Shown here: positions 24,235 to 32,259 of the stretch, piece by piece
How positions within the stretch are numbered: the first letter of the stretch is position 1
How the letters are laid out: each line of letters begins with the position of its first letter
From: Carnobacterium pleistocenium FTR1
GTDB taxonomy: Bacteria > Bacillota > Bacilli > Lactobacillales > Carnobacteriaceae
Direction: 5' to 3'
DNA length: 64,000 bases
Assembly (NCBI RefSeq): GCF_000744285.1
Contig: NZ_JQLQ01000002.1
Coordinates: 1,550,001 to 1,614,000, forward strand
Made by a program: the position numbers and the translations under genes
Notes under the pieces: model-generated
Databases searched by the model: none
What the model saw: only the letters and a program-made list of their open reading frames with translations
Told to the model about the DNA's origin: nothing

Positions 24235-24322
24235 ATTTCTTACCTCCTAAACTTTTAAAAATATTTTCGTGAGCTGGAACCATATATGGTCTGTTTAATG
24301 TTGCTATGATGTAAGCTTTCAT
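24221..24322 (-). CDS. Tiny open frame, unknown
   Basis: A 33-residue frame with a good AAGGAGG ribosome site before its ATG at 24322, the end of the early operon before the convergent Abi-alpha gene. Product begins MKAYIIATLNRPYMVPAHE. It is not recognised, but the ribosome site and spacing favour expression. Confidence 0.4.
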   Translation of the reverse strand: MKAYIIATLNRPYMVPAHENIFKSLGGKKYEKK

Positions 24323-24335
24323 TTAATTTACCTCC

Positions 24336-25088
24336 TTAATTAAAGCTAGCTTCTGGTTTTTCTTCCGGTTCAACGTCTTCATCAAGATCTTCCTCGTCTA
24401 CTTCTAATTTGACGTATGCTTGAGTTAGATTCATCATGTATACTTCGAAGTCGTTTAAATGTCTTAAGCTATTTAAATCGCTAGTTGATTTGAAATCAAT
24501 ATCCCAGGTACCGTTTGAATATTTTTCCCAGCGTGACAAAGGTATTAATACATTCATTTTTTCATCATGTTCACATTCAAATATTAAGGTTGCGCGTTCA
24601 ATCGAACTCCACGAACGGCCTGCTTCATCTTTTTCAAACCGCGCGCTTACTGGAACGTTTACGTAACAAGGTTCATCGTCATAATCAATTTCTAAACCGG
24701 ATGTATCAACGTCTCCAGAAACGTATTCAATCCACTTTCCAAATAATTTAGTTACCGTAGTTTCCTTTTCTAAATCAGCGACCGGAGTAATCAAACCTTT
24801 GAAATTTTTAAGTATTTTTTTGTTATCTATCGTTGTTTCCTTCAACACTTTGACCATCACATCATCTAATTTAACAATGTATTCTGAGTAATCTCGGTTC
24901 TCTAAATAAGGAACCATAACTGACTTAATTTGCTTTTGAATTACTTCAGTCACGTCACCATAACGACCAAACAATTGATCTAAAGCACTGTTTACTCCTT
25001 CTTCTAATTTCTCTGATACTATTTTTTCAATTGTTCCGTCTTGCATTTTTTTAGTGATGACGTCTTGAATACTATTTTCTAAGTTCAT
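24336..25088 (-). CDS. Phage early protein of unknown function
   Basis: 250 residues, not recognised. The N-terminus is helical and charged (SIQDVITKKMQDGTIEKIVSEKL, IQKQIKSVMVPYLENRDYSEYIV). The middle part is beta-rich (YVNVPVSARFEKDEAGRSWSSIERATLIFE) and the C-terminus is very acidic (EEDLDEDVEPEE). It follows a 57-codon gene ending just upstream of its start. Most likely an early accessory protein; an acidic tail of this kind can bind partners or mimic DNA, but this is speculation. Confidence 0.55.
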   Translation of the reverse strand: MNLENSIQDVITKKMQDGTIEKIVSEKLEEGVNSALDQLFGRYGDVTEVIQKQIKSVMVPYLENRDYSEYIVKLDDVMVKVLKETTIDNKKILKNFKGLITPVADLEKETTVTKLFGKWIEYVSGDVDTSGLEIDYDDEPCYVNVPVSARFEKDEAGRSWSSIERATLIFECEHDEKMNVLIPLSRWEKYSNGTWDIDFKSTSDLNSLRHLNDFEVYMMNLTQAYVKLEVDEEDLDEDVEPEEKPEASFN

Positions 25089-25262
25089 TTATTTATCCAC
25101 CTTTTCTTTTAATAGTTTTATAAATACATTGGCCATTTCGTCGTCGCCTTCTTTAATGAGTTGTGCGACTCTTAGCGTTAGCCCTTTAGTAATAAACCTT
25201 TTTCCTGAAGAAAATCCGAAACAAAATGTTGCGACTAAGTTTACTAACACAGCAATAATCAT
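25089..25262 (-). CDS. Small protein with one membrane segment
   Basis: 57 residues, ATG at 25262 overlapping the HNH gene's stop (ATGA). Begins MIIAVLVNLVATFCFGFSSG, a single membrane anchor, then a basic and acidic cytoplasmic part with LRVAQLIKEGDDEMANVF. Not recognised. Its stop abuts the next gene's start. Confidence 0.5.
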   Translation of the reverse strand: MIIAVLVNLVATFCFGFSSGKRFITKGLTLRVAQLIKEGDDEMANVFIKLLKEKVDK

Positions 25263-25856
25263 TTGGCTGTTCCCTTCATTCTTGATAATTCAGCTGTTTT
25301 CATATGAATATCTGCGATAATTAGGCCTGTTCTAGTCATATCTGAATTATTCCTAATCAAGTGGTATCGATTCATAACCAATAGCTTGTTTTTAGGTATC
25401 ATAATTAAGTTATCGATATCAAAGTTACGCCTATCTCCATCCGCGAAGATGACTACGTTGTTTGCTTTTATAGTTCCAAAAAACTCTTCGTAGATCACTT
25501 TATGCTTTGCCTTCCAAATATTAGGGTTAGCTATTTTGATATCGACGTAATCATCTCCATTAACTCTTTCAGACCCTACCGACATTTTATTTGGAGGCTC
25601 TTGGCCTTTTTTGAATGATGTTTTGTTCGTTTGGCCAGGAAACTTCTTCCCTTTATTTACAGGAACGTGACCTTTCTCAAAATTACCAGTAAGACCACTA
25701 GCAATATTATGATTTCTTTTGTAACTTTTAACCTGGCTTGCTTGCAGATTTAAACCAAATTTTTCATTGATCATGTCTGCTAACTTTTGACTAGGTGTGC
25801 CGAAAGCATTTTCTCGAAAAAAAACGATTTTGTGTTTCGTTCAGCAGCTTAGTCAT
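25259..25856 (-). pseudogene. HNH endonuclease with a +1 T in an 8-T run
   Basis: The intact-looking frame (from ATG at 25774) has about 171 residues with HNH-type features: SGLTGNFEKGHVPVNKGKK, YVDIKIANPNIWKAKHKVIYEEFFG and FADGDRRNFDIDNLIMI. Upstream, from an ATG at 25856 with a GGAGGG site, a 13-residue start (MTKLLNETQNRFF) runs to an 8-T homopolymer. Deleting one T joins it to RENAFGTPSQKLAD and then the frame above, which restores the family's usual N-terminus. It is therefore frameshifted relative to its family; it may be non-functional, rescued by slippage, or reflect a base error. The internal ATG may still give a truncated protein. Confidence 0.6.
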
Positions 25857-25857
25857 G

Positions 25858-26088
25858 TTAGCCCTCCAACATTTTTGGTGTGACGTTTTCAGAATGTGGA
25901 AACTCATTTCTGAATGTTTCAGCTTTCAATACCAATGATCCGTTGTTAATGATTTGAGTAGCTACGGACGTGATAGCTTTAGTTCTGCCAATTTCTTCGG
26001 TCAAAGCTTCGCCTATCAAATCTTCTTCCCCTAATCGTTCTAATTGAGCATATAAATGGTTGTTTAAATCTCCTAGCGTGTTTCTCAT
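25858..26088 (-). CDS. Small conserved phage protein
   Basis: 76 residues: DLNNHLYAQLERLGEEDLIGEALTEEIGRTKAITSVATQIINNGSLVLKA. This LNNhLxxQlerL...AI...AxQIInNaxLalKA pattern recurs in a small phage family of unknown function. The gene ends just before the HNH gene's start. No known activity. Confidence 0.6.
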   Translation of the reverse strand: MRNTLGDLNNHLYAQLERLGEEDLIGEALTEEIGRTKAITSVATQIINNGSLVLKAETFRNEFPHSENVTPKMLEG

Positions 26089-26099
26089 GACATTTCCTC

Positions 26100-26339
26100 C
26101 TAGAATAATGTTATTTGTTCTACAAAATGAAGATTTTCTTTACGATTTTTACTGTATTCAGTTGGTACAAATACCAAGCTTGGTTCTTTGCTTCCTGAAG
26201 TTCCTGGCATTTCTTCAATATGAAAATCATCGTCGATATAAAGAAACTTTTCAGTGATCAATACACCTGGTATAAAAACTTTTTTGTTTTTGTCGAATTT
26301 TTTTAATTCTTTTATCAAAATTTCCGCAGTAACTTGCAT
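26100..26339 (-). CDS. Small phage protein of unknown function
   Basis: 79 residues starting MQVTAEILIKELKKFD, then KKVFIPGVLITEKFLYIDDDFHIEEM and a SLVFVPTEYSKN segment. The alternating strands suggest a small beta domain. It is spaced tightly in the early operon (11 bases from the next gene). No family recognised. Confidence 0.5.
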   Translation of the reverse strand: MQVTAEILIKELKKFDKNKKVFIPGVLITEKFLYIDDDFHIEEMPGTSGSKEPSLVFVPTEYSKNRKENLHFVEQITLF

Positions 26340-26369
26340 CGTTTGCCTCCTGGAAGGATTTAACAGTCA

Positions 26370-27368
26370 CTAGTGTCCGACTTTAAATCCATGAAGTGTA
26401 TCTTCTATTTTTGATTCTTTTTCTTTATCAAAGTTCTGAATCTTTTTAAGTCTTTCCGTGAACGCTGCTTTCTCTTCATCGCTCATAGGAGTCTCTTTAA
26501 CTGGTTGACTATCTTCTGCTGCCCAATCAGGTAACGTTTCTTTTCTAGTGGATTGATTGCCGTAAGAAGACTTGTTCTTGCTATTCTCAAAAGATACATC
26601 TGCAGATTTGACTTGGTCCATATTCTTGATATCTTTTTTAGCCCAGTTTTTCATGATGCCTTCAGCGTATCTATAGCCTTTTTGGTCTAGCGCTGCTCTC
26701 TTCATCGCTTCGATAACCAACTCTTCGCTTAGATCATCAATCCAGTACTCTATATTTTGAGAAGTGATTGAATTTTCTACTCCAAAGTTATTTTGATAAA
26801 ATTCATGAGCGTTAGGACCAGCAGGAACAACATCATCATTTTCGGTTTTATTCTGGTTCTGGTTATTATTCTGGTTTTGGTTCTGGTTCTGGTTCTTATT
26901 GCCGACCCCTATCGGTACTGTATTTTCAATTTCAGAACCACTATCGATACTGTATGGATACTCTATATTTTTTGTTTTGATAGGGTATTTATAGCTTTTG
27001 CATTGTTCGACCACTTCGTTAAGGAATTTAGTAGTTTTTACATTTACCAATTCTCTATCTATAACCGTAGCAACTTTTGGAGAAGTACCTTTATTAAATT
27101 TCAACCAGTTTTTTAGAAATATTTCTTTATTTTTATCGTTGTATTCAATACGTCCGTGATTGATAAATTTGTTCAACATCAAATCGACTTTTTCAATTGA
27201 CCAACCTGTGTCAAATGCAACGATTTTTTTATTGATTCTATAGATTCCGCATTGAGTCGTTTTGTCATTGGTCATCAGATAGAGATAAAAGTATTTTTCT
27301 TCAGGATCCAACTCAATGATTAACTCATCTTGCCAAAAGCTAATTTGAATCTGTCTATAAATCGCCAT
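26370..27368 (-). CDS. DnaD-like replication initiator
   Basis: 332 residues. The N-terminal ~110 residues (YRQIQISFWQDELIIELDPEEKYFYLYLMTN, then CGIYRI) form the winged-helix replisome-organiser part. A low-complexity linker of Asn and Gln (about residues 155-172) follows. Residues 190-255 carry the DnaD/DnaB_2 domain (FYQNNFGVENSITSQNIEYW, LVIEAMKRAALDQKGYRYAEGIMKNW). Such phage proteins bind the origin, often within their own gene, and recruit a helicase loader. No separate DnaC-type loader is seen in the operon, so host loading is likely. The Asn-Gln linker is encoded by repeats of about 6 bases. Confidence 0.82.
   Translation of the reverse strand: MAIYRQIQISFWQDELIIELDPEEKYFYLYLMTNDKTTQCGIYRINKKIVAFDTGWSIEKVDLMLNKFINHGRIEYNDKNKEIFLKNWLKFNKGTSPKVATVIDRELVNVKTTKFLNEVVEQCKSYKYPIKTKNIEYPYSIDSGSEIENTVPIGVGNKNQNQNQNQNNNQNQNKTENDDVVPAGPNAHEFYQNNFGVENSITSQNIEYWIDDLSEELVIEAMKRAALDQKGYRYAEGIMKNWAKKDIKNMDQVKSADVSFENSKNKSSYGNQSTRKETLPDWAAEDSQPVKETPMSDEEKAAFTERLKKIQNFDKEKESKIEDTLHGFKVGH
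26861..26905. repeat. Short GGTTCT-type repeats in the replication gene
   Basis: Imperfect tandem TGGTTC/CAGAAC hexamers encode the Asn-Gln linker of the replication initiator. Phage origins often lie in such iterons inside the initiator gene, so this may be the origin. It could equally be simple codon-repeat slippage. Confidence 0.45.
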
Positions 27369-27383
27369 TGATACCGCTCCTTC

Positions 27384-28079
27384 CTAAGCGACGTAAACCG
27401 GAACTCCGGTTATTGCTTGTATTTCTTTTTTAAAGCGTGCTGCGTCTGAATTAGCATCGGATAAGTGGAGCAACCAAACCTCTTGCAGCTGACTCATGTC
27501 ATTCGACCTAATAAACGTTTTTACATTTTCTAATTCAAAATGGCTTTTTAACAATCTTTTTTTTCGATAGGCTCCGATACGTCCTGAAGCTATGTTTTTA
27601 TCCAGGATGTCTAACGAATAATTACATTCGACCATTAAATGTGTAATGCCTGGAAATTTGTACCTGACATAAAAAGTGTCTGTCGCGAATAATAAACGAT
27701 CATCGTTTTTTGATTTAATGAAAAATCCAAGTGGTTCATTCACATCGTGTTCTACATCAAAGGGAAGGACTTCCCAACTGCCAATATTTTGCTGCTTTAA
27801 GGGTTTTAAAATAGTTGACCGATAACTAGGCAGGTTCAATACTCCTTGTGTGCCTTCGCTTAAAAAAACGTTCATTCCAGTCTGTTTAATAACTTGGTCT
27901 ACGTATTTTTTGTGGTCACCGTGTTCGTGAGTAATCAGGCAGCCATCTACAGACTGCCAATCAACTTCATTCATCTTTTTTAAACTTATGCCAGCCTCTA
28001 ACATTAAGGATCTCTCACCATCAGATATAACATAAGAGTTCCCATCACTATTAGAGCCGTAAACATTTACTTTAATCAT
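27384..28079 (-). CDS. MBL-fold metallo-hydrolase
   Basis: 231 residues of the metallo-beta-lactamase fold: N-terminal VNVYGSNSDGNSYVI, then CLITHEHGDHKKYVDQV with the metal-binding H-x-H-x-D-H motif, further strands with LFATDTFYVRY and a C-terminal WLLHLSDANSDAARF. It resembles YycJ-type hydrolases. In Bet/RecT-containing phage operons such a gene is often adjacent; here the gap to the bet gene is two bases. It may act as a nuclease or phosphodiesterase in recombination, but no substrate can be inferred from sequence. Confidence 0.82.
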   Translation of the reverse strand: MIKVNVYGSNSDGNSYVISDGERSLMLEAGISLKKMNEVDWQSVDGCLITHEHGDHKKYVDQVIKQTGMNVFLSEGTQGVLNLPSYRSTILKPLKQQNIGSWEVLPFDVEHDVNEPLGFFIKSKNDDRLLFATDTFYVRYKFPGITHLMVECNYSLDILDKNIASGRIGAYRKKRLLKSHFELENVKTFIRSNDMSQLQEVWLLHLSDANSDAARFKKEIQAITGVPVYVA

Positions 28080-28081
28080 GA

Positions 28082-28867
28082 TCAGAATACTGGTTCATCT
28101 TGTAAAGGTGGGTTCTTTGAATCGAACAAAGCGTTTTGTTTAAACTCGGATGCATCATTTTTGTTTTCATCTTCTTTTTCTGTTTTATCTAATTTATCTG
28201 CTTTTTTAATATTATTTGGTTTTTCTTCAAAATCGATAACTTGCTTATTAGCATTTTTGTCAATCTCTTGTTGGGCTTGTCCGGATAGGTCTGCTCCTTC
28301 ATTAACGCCGCTTTCCTCTTCTGTATATAAAGCTCCGGTATTGTCCGGAAAAGCTTCACGCAAAGCGTTAACGATTGCTGTTTTACGGATCATGTTCAAA
28401 GGCATATCTTTCCACGTTGCTTGACCTTTGCTAAATTCAGAAAGAGAAAGCCTTACACTGATTGGACGTTCACGATCTTTGCGATAAACTTTAGCCCATC
28501 CGCCTATCAGCACATCACTTTTAAGCTTCACCGCTCCTTCAATTTCAGTCAGTTCATCTTTGCGTTCTACGATGATTCCAGCTTCTAATCCACTGTATTG
28601 AGCGTGTGATTCAGCACGTTTCATGAACGCTTCTTTTGACACAATGATTTGCGCTGGTTGACTACCAAATTTGATTAAATATGCTTCATTTAAGAATGGA
28701 TTCAATTTTTGGAACTTGCATAATTGCATGAACATTACAACTTCTTGTTCCGATACAGCTCCATTACCTCTAGTTAAATACTGAGCCACCATATTTCCAC
28801 TCAATTTCACTTCATTTCCGTTAACTTCGTACTCCATTGGTTTAGTTAATGCGTTTTCGTTTGCCAT
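28082..28867 (-). CDS. bet: Phage recombination protein Bet (RecT superfamily)
   Basis: 261 residues of the Bet type single-strand annealing protein: VAQYLTRGNGAVSEQEVVMFMQLCKFQKLNPFLNEAYLIKFG, QIIVSKEAFMKRAESHAQYSGLEAG, and RLSLSEFSKGQATWKDMPLNMIRKTAIVNALREAFP. The C-terminal ~80 residues are charged and low-complexity. It anneals single strands in phage recombination. No lambda-exonuclease or RecE type gene lies next to it; the neighbouring SbcC-like ATPase and MBL-fold protein may provide resection (inference). Confidence 0.92.
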   Translation of the reverse strand: MANENALTKPMEYEVNGNEVKLSGNMVAQYLTRGNGAVSEQEVVMFMQLCKFQKLNPFLNEAYLIKFGSQPAQIIVSKEAFMKRAESHAQYSGLEAGIIVERKDELTEIEGAVKLKSDVLIGGWAKVYRKDRERPISVRLSLSEFSKGQATWKDMPLNMIRKTAIVNALREAFPDNTGALYTEEESGVNEGADLSGQAQQEIDKNANKQVIDFEEKPNNIKKADKLDKTEKEDENKNDASEFKQNALFDSKNPPLQDEPVF

Positions 28868-28886
28868 TTTATTTTCCTCCTATTTT

Positions 28887-29186
28887 TTAAAATCTTCTGT
28901 CTAATGGTGTAGCAATAAATTCAACTACTGTATCAAATACTGCAGTTCTTATTTTTTCAGGAACGTTATCAAAATTTGACTCTTTTAAACCGTGGCACGA
29001 CTCTAAGTCTATTAATGCTATGAAATGCTCACCAATTGGCACCGGCGGAGAGAATGGAATTGATTCATCTTGAAGGAACGCAACTTCTAAATGAGTTTTA
29101 TTGACATGAGAGTTTAAAGACATTTTGACTCTCCCAAATTCATTGAATTGAGACTCTATTTTTTTGTTGAATTCAAATAGTTTCAT
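28887..29186 (-). CDS. Phage protein of unknown function
   Basis: 99 residues, not recognised. It begins MKLFEFNKKIESQFNEFGRVKMSLNSH and contains FLQDESIPFSPPVPIGEHFIALIDLESCHGLK and a C-terminal AVFDTVVEFIATPL. The gene start overlaps the ATPase stop (TAATG) and it precedes bet, so it belongs to the recombination module. Balanced composition suggests a folded accessory protein. Confidence 0.5.
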   Translation of the reverse strand: MKLFEFNKKIESQFNEFGRVKMSLNSHVNKTHLEVAFLQDESIPFSPPVPIGEHFIALIDLESCHGLKESNFDNVPEKIRTAVFDTVVEFIATPLDRRF

Positions 29187-31234
29187 TAAGCTACACCTGC
29201 CATCTCTTTAGATTCGATTTTCAACTCTTTTTGATCCTTGATAGCGATTAGTTGGATTAGTTGTGGTTCAACTTCGACTTTCCAATTCGTAACCCCTTCA
29301 GCGTTATCAATAAATATCGGAACTTTTACTTCTTTCATTCTTGATAACGTGTTTACGATGTCTGCACCAGCATTGATTCTTTCTCCGTTGCTCAATCCTC
29401 CGGTGAATGGTCTACCTTCAACCGTGGGCTCACAAACTTCTTCTAGGCCTCCATTTATAGCTGTGTCAAACAACTTCCATTCAACAATTTGAAATTGGCT
29501 ATTGATTTTATCTGTTAATAAAGCGACTTTAGTTCTAACGAATTCATCTAGCAGGAACAATTGTTTTTCTAGTTCTCCATAACGGACGCTTTTCATTTTT
29601 TCTTCTGCAATCAATTCGTCTTTACGTTGTTCTTGTTTTTTCACCATCACGAATTGGTAAAGAGTGTCGCTAACTTCTTCAATTTTTGCTTTCAAAGAAT
29701 TCAATCGTGTTTTTTTAATGAGCAGTTCGCTTTCGGATGATTGGTTAGCTGATTCAACTTCTAATTCAATTTCTTTAATAACTTTGTCGATAGCTGCGAA
29801 TTCTTTCGTATCTTCAAACGGAATAGCAGCGGATTGAATCGTTTTGATTTGTCCTTGAATCGCTTCGTATTGTGCTTTTAAATCATCACGTTTTTTTTCA
29901 GCTTTTTTATAAGCAGTTTTAACTTCTAAAATTGTTTTAAAATCAGATATTTCAGCTTCTAAAAGGGATTTATTTTCATTTAAAGTAACACCTTTTTTAT
30001 TTATTTCTTCAAGCTTTTGAGCTTTTTTAACATTGAAATCCGCAGCTTCAGTTTCGTAGCTTATTTTAATTTTACCTTGCTCTTCCGGAGGATACTCTTG
30101 GCCACAAAATTGACAAGTGGTTTTATGTTCGTCAAAACTTGGGAATGCATCATCACGAACTTTAAAGAACTCGTTTCTTAGTTTTTCTTGGTCTTCTTTG
30201 ATTAAATTGATAGAGGTTTCTTTTATCGTTATCTCTGATTGATATTTATTTATTTTTTCTTCTTCTTTCAGAAATGCGTTTTGTGCATCCATGGCCAAAT
30301 CAAAAGATTCTTGCTTTCCTTTTTGAAGACCGTCTATTTTTTTATTTTGATTGACTTGATAGTCGCTTCTTTTTGTTTCTAATTTCGCGCGCTCTGTTTG
30401 TATTTCTGAACGTTTATTTGATATGAAGCTGCCGTTGATAAAAGATGATATTTCTTGTTCTAATTCAAGCAACTCTTTTTGCAGTGCCTCTTTTTGTTTT
30501 TCTAACTCTGTTTTGTCAATACCAGTTAATGAGCTTTCTAATGCAGCGCTAAAACGATCTGCTTCATCGATACGAATCGCAATCTCTTTTATTTGTTTTT
30601 TAAGATTAGTTTCCTCTTCAGAGATTAATGAACGTTTGTCATCGATAGACCTTCCTTCAAGCATTTTAGTTAAAGGAGCCAATTTTTCATCACTTTCAAT
30701 TACAGCTTGATCGCTTAAATCTCCTGATAATTCGAACAACATTTTCCGACGTTCCTTTTTATCCATAACTTCCGGTACATAATAGATATTTGTAAGCTGT
30801 TTGAATGATTCTTCGTCAATTAACTCAGCAACAACTTTGTTGAAGTCTGCCTTAGACTTTTTTAAATCATCAACACGGTAGGTGGTTGTATGCCCGGTAA
30901 ATTTGCTTGTTTCGAAACCACGCTTTTTAGTCCAATTTTCTTTAGTCATCCTGGTCAGTTTTAATTCTTGTTCATCTACCGTGAGAATCATTTCAACTTC
31001 TGTTTCTAAATGATGAAGCGGATTATTGTCTTCATCCAGGGGCTTCCATGGAAAATCTTGTTTGTTCTGAGAGTTCTTTCCGAATAACACATACCAGAAA
31101 GCGTCGAATACAGTTGTTTTACCTGAACCAGTTTCGCCAAAAATCGTTAAGTCGGTATCGTTAGCATTTAATTCAAATTCTTTGAATCCTTTGAAATTAC
31201 GCATTTTCATGTTTTTAATCGTGATAGTTTTCAT
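29186..31234 (-). CDS. SbcC/Rad50-like SMC-type ATPase
   Basis: 682 residues. Walker A FGETGSGKTTVFDAFWYVLFG near residue 33; long coiled coil flanking a Cys-x-x-Cys hinge (TTCQFCGQEYPPEEQG, about residue 375) like the Rad50 zinc hook; C-terminal ABC signature LSNGERINAGADIVN and Walker B (VPIFIDNAEGV). It is shorter than SbcC. Such ATPases with a nuclease partner process DNA ends. No SbcD-type phosphoesterase is in the window; the MBL-fold gene in the same operon could be the nuclease. Translationally coupled to the next gene. Start with RBS GGGAGAGC near 31240. Confidence 0.88.
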   Translation of the reverse strand: MKTITIKNMKMRNFKGFKEFELNANDTDLTIFGETGSGKTTVFDAFWYVLFGKNSQNKQDFPWKPLDEDNNPLHHLETEVEMILTVDEQELKLTRMTKENWTKKRGFETSKFTGHTTTYRVDDLKKSKADFNKVVAELIDEESFKQLTNIYYVPEVMDKKERRKMLFELSGDLSDQAVIESDEKLAPLTKMLEGRSIDDKRSLISEEETNLKKQIKEIAIRIDEADRFSAALESSLTGIDKTELEKQKEALQKELLELEQEISSFINGSFISNKRSEIQTERAKLETKRSDYQVNQNKKIDGLQKGKQESFDLAMDAQNAFLKEEEKINKYQSEITIKETSINLIKEDQEKLRNEFFKVRDDAFPSFDEHKTTCQFCGQEYPPEEQGKIKISYETEAADFNVKKAQKLEEINKKGVTLNENKSLLEAEISDFKTILEVKTAYKKAEKKRDDLKAQYEAIQGQIKTIQSAAIPFEDTKEFAAIDKVIKEIELEVESANQSSESELLIKKTRLNSLKAKIEEVSDTLYQFVMVKKQEQRKDELIAEEKMKSVRYGELEKQLFLLDEFVRTKVALLTDKINSQFQIVEWKLFDTAINGGLEEVCEPTVEGRPFTGGLSNGERINAGADIVNTLSRMKEVKVPIFIDNAEGVTNWKVEVEPQLIQLIAIKDQKELKIESKEMAGVA

Positions 31235-31283
31235 GTGCTCTCCCCTTTTTTATGTTAAAATATAAGAAATGATATTACTCGAG

Positions 31284-31320
31284 TCACTGACTTTGCTTGC
31301 CGGCGGTCAGTGATTTTTTT
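31284..31320 (+). terminator. Strong hairpin at the end of the small DUF6877-like gene
   Basis: TCACTGAC (31284-31291) pairs with GTCAGTGA (31306-31313), followed by seven Ts on the + strand. On the minus strand no T-run follows. It overlaps the end of the gene at 31307-31510. It may be an attenuator before the ATPase gene, or a terminator for an unseen + strand transcript. Confidence 0.45.
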
Positions 31321-31510
31321 GTGTTCCAAATCTTTGAGATAGTCTTTTTGCATAATTAACTTGTTGTTGAATATATGGAGCATCCGGATCACCTCCACTT
31401 GCTAACCAATCAGATACTCTTTTGTCTATGTCAGTTAAAGCAATCAATGCGACTTCGTTAGGAACATTACTGAGGGCTTTTGAGATTTCAGTTGCATGGT
31501 TATTTTCCAT
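31307..31510 (-). CDS. DUF6877-like small phage protein
   Basis: 67 residues: EISKALSNVPNEVALIALTDIDKRVSDWLASGGDPDAPYIQQQVNYAKRL. The ..LPxEVLxDIxxRIxDWxxSGGxxxDPYIxQQLxYAxR pattern resembles DUF6877, as recalled. Function unknown. Early operon location. The stop codon is in a strong hairpin. Confidence 0.6.
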   Translation of the reverse strand: MENNHATEISKALSNVPNEVALIALTDIDKRVSDWLASGGDPDAPYIQQQVNYAKRLSQRFGTQKNH

Positions 31511-31678
31511 TTAAACCACCCATATAATTCCTTTAACTACTAAAGAGATCATTGCTATTACTGTTAGTATTCCGAAGAAACCGTAAAACCAAATGAAGTC
31601 TTTTTTGTTAATCTTTTTACTTCCGAAAAAATACATATTTGAAGCCCAAATGAGTCTTTTGACTGTTTCTGCTGACAT
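31511..31678 (-). CDS. Small membrane protein
   Basis: 55 residues starting at ATG 31678 with AAAGGAGGAAC upstream; a farther in-frame start would add residues without a ribosome site. A basic start (AETVKRLIWASNMYFFGSKK) is followed by a hydrophobic segment FIWFYGFFGILTVIAMISLVV that can span the membrane. Its ATG overlaps the stop of the next upstream gene (TAATG). Unknown function. Confidence 0.5.
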   Translation of the reverse strand: MSAETVKRLIWASNMYFFGSKKINKKDFIWFYGFFGILTVIAMISLVVKGIIWVV

Positions 31679-31788
31679 TATTGTTCCTCCTTTATTTGTG
31701 TAACTAATATGGTGACTAATACTAACCAGCAAATAGATCCGATTATTACGAATAAACCTGTTAGTGCTAAAATTAAGCCCTCCAACAA
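31678..31788 (-). CDS. Tiny single-pass membrane protein with TTG start
   Basis: 36 residues from a TTG at 31788 with AAGGAGG seven bases upstream. Product is nearly all hydrophobic (LALTGLFVIIGSICWLVLVTILV), with a charged tail QIKEEQ. Its start lies inside the preceding gene and its stop overlaps the next start, a chain of coupled genes. Not detected by size-limited gene calling; no known function. Confidence 0.45.
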   Translation of the reverse strand: MLEGLILALTGLFVIIGSICWLVLVTILVTQIKEEQ

Positions 31789-31946
31789 ACTACTTCCTCC
31801 TTGATGGTTGCTCTGTCAATCTTCCTAGACAAAACTTTCAACTTCTTATCCAATGCTGCAGAAATTCCAAAACATTGTTGTTCTAATGCTCCGATTTGTT
31901 TTTCACGGATTGCTCTGAAATTATTTAAATCTTTTTCTAAGCTCAT
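31773..31946 (-). CDS. Small helical protein
   Basis: 57 residues from ATG 31946 (overlapping the previous stop, ATGA) to TAA at 31773. Strongly charged coiled-coil-like sequence (MSLEKDLNNFRAIREKQIGALEQQ, KKLKVLSRKID). Overlaps the tiny membrane gene by 16 bases. Unknown. Confidence 0.45.
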   Translation of the reverse strand: MSLEKDLNNFRAIREKQIGALEQQCFGISAALDKKLKVLSRKIDRATIKEEVVCWRA

Positions 31947-32242
31947 GAACGAACCTCTAAGACTTCTTTTGGAGATATTTTTTTACTCAAGTAACGATTA
32001 GCTTCTTTCCACTTTAGGTACCAGATAAAAGTATGGATATTGATAAAAGTAGTTGAATGACCTGGTTTGATAACTCCTTCAGAAAATTCTGGAATAGCCT
32101 CCATTTCATTTTGATAATTATCAAGTGATGATCTAGACAATCCGTTAAATCGTTTTAAAAGTTCCTTCTTTCTGTCCCATTCAGTTTCGACATTTTTGTT
32201 CTCAGAAATTTCAATTAATTCTTTAATGGTTGGTGTTTTCAT
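31943..32242 (-). CDS. Phage regulatory-type protein, possible DUF771
   Basis: 99 residues starting at ATG 32242 with AAAGGAGTG upstream. Helical N-terminus (TIKELIEISENKNVETEWDRK) and a C-terminal IKPGHSTTFINIHTFIWYLKWKEANRYL. The layout recalls small excisionase-like or DUF771 proteins of phage early operons. The assignment is weak. It overlaps the next gene by four bases. Confidence 0.45.
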   Translation of the reverse strand: MKTPTIKELIEISENKNVETEWDRKKELLKRFNGLSRSSLDNYQNEMEAIPEFSEGVIKPGHSTTFINIHTFIWYLKWKEANRYLSKKISPKEVLEVRS

Positions 32243-32259
32243 AAGTAACACTCCTTTTC

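Noticed and set aside
26793-27116. Plus-strand frame with repeated Leu/Val/Ile inside the replication gene
   Set aside because: It is an antisense reading of the Asn-Gln repeat; the hydrophobic run is a by-product of the hexamer repeat.
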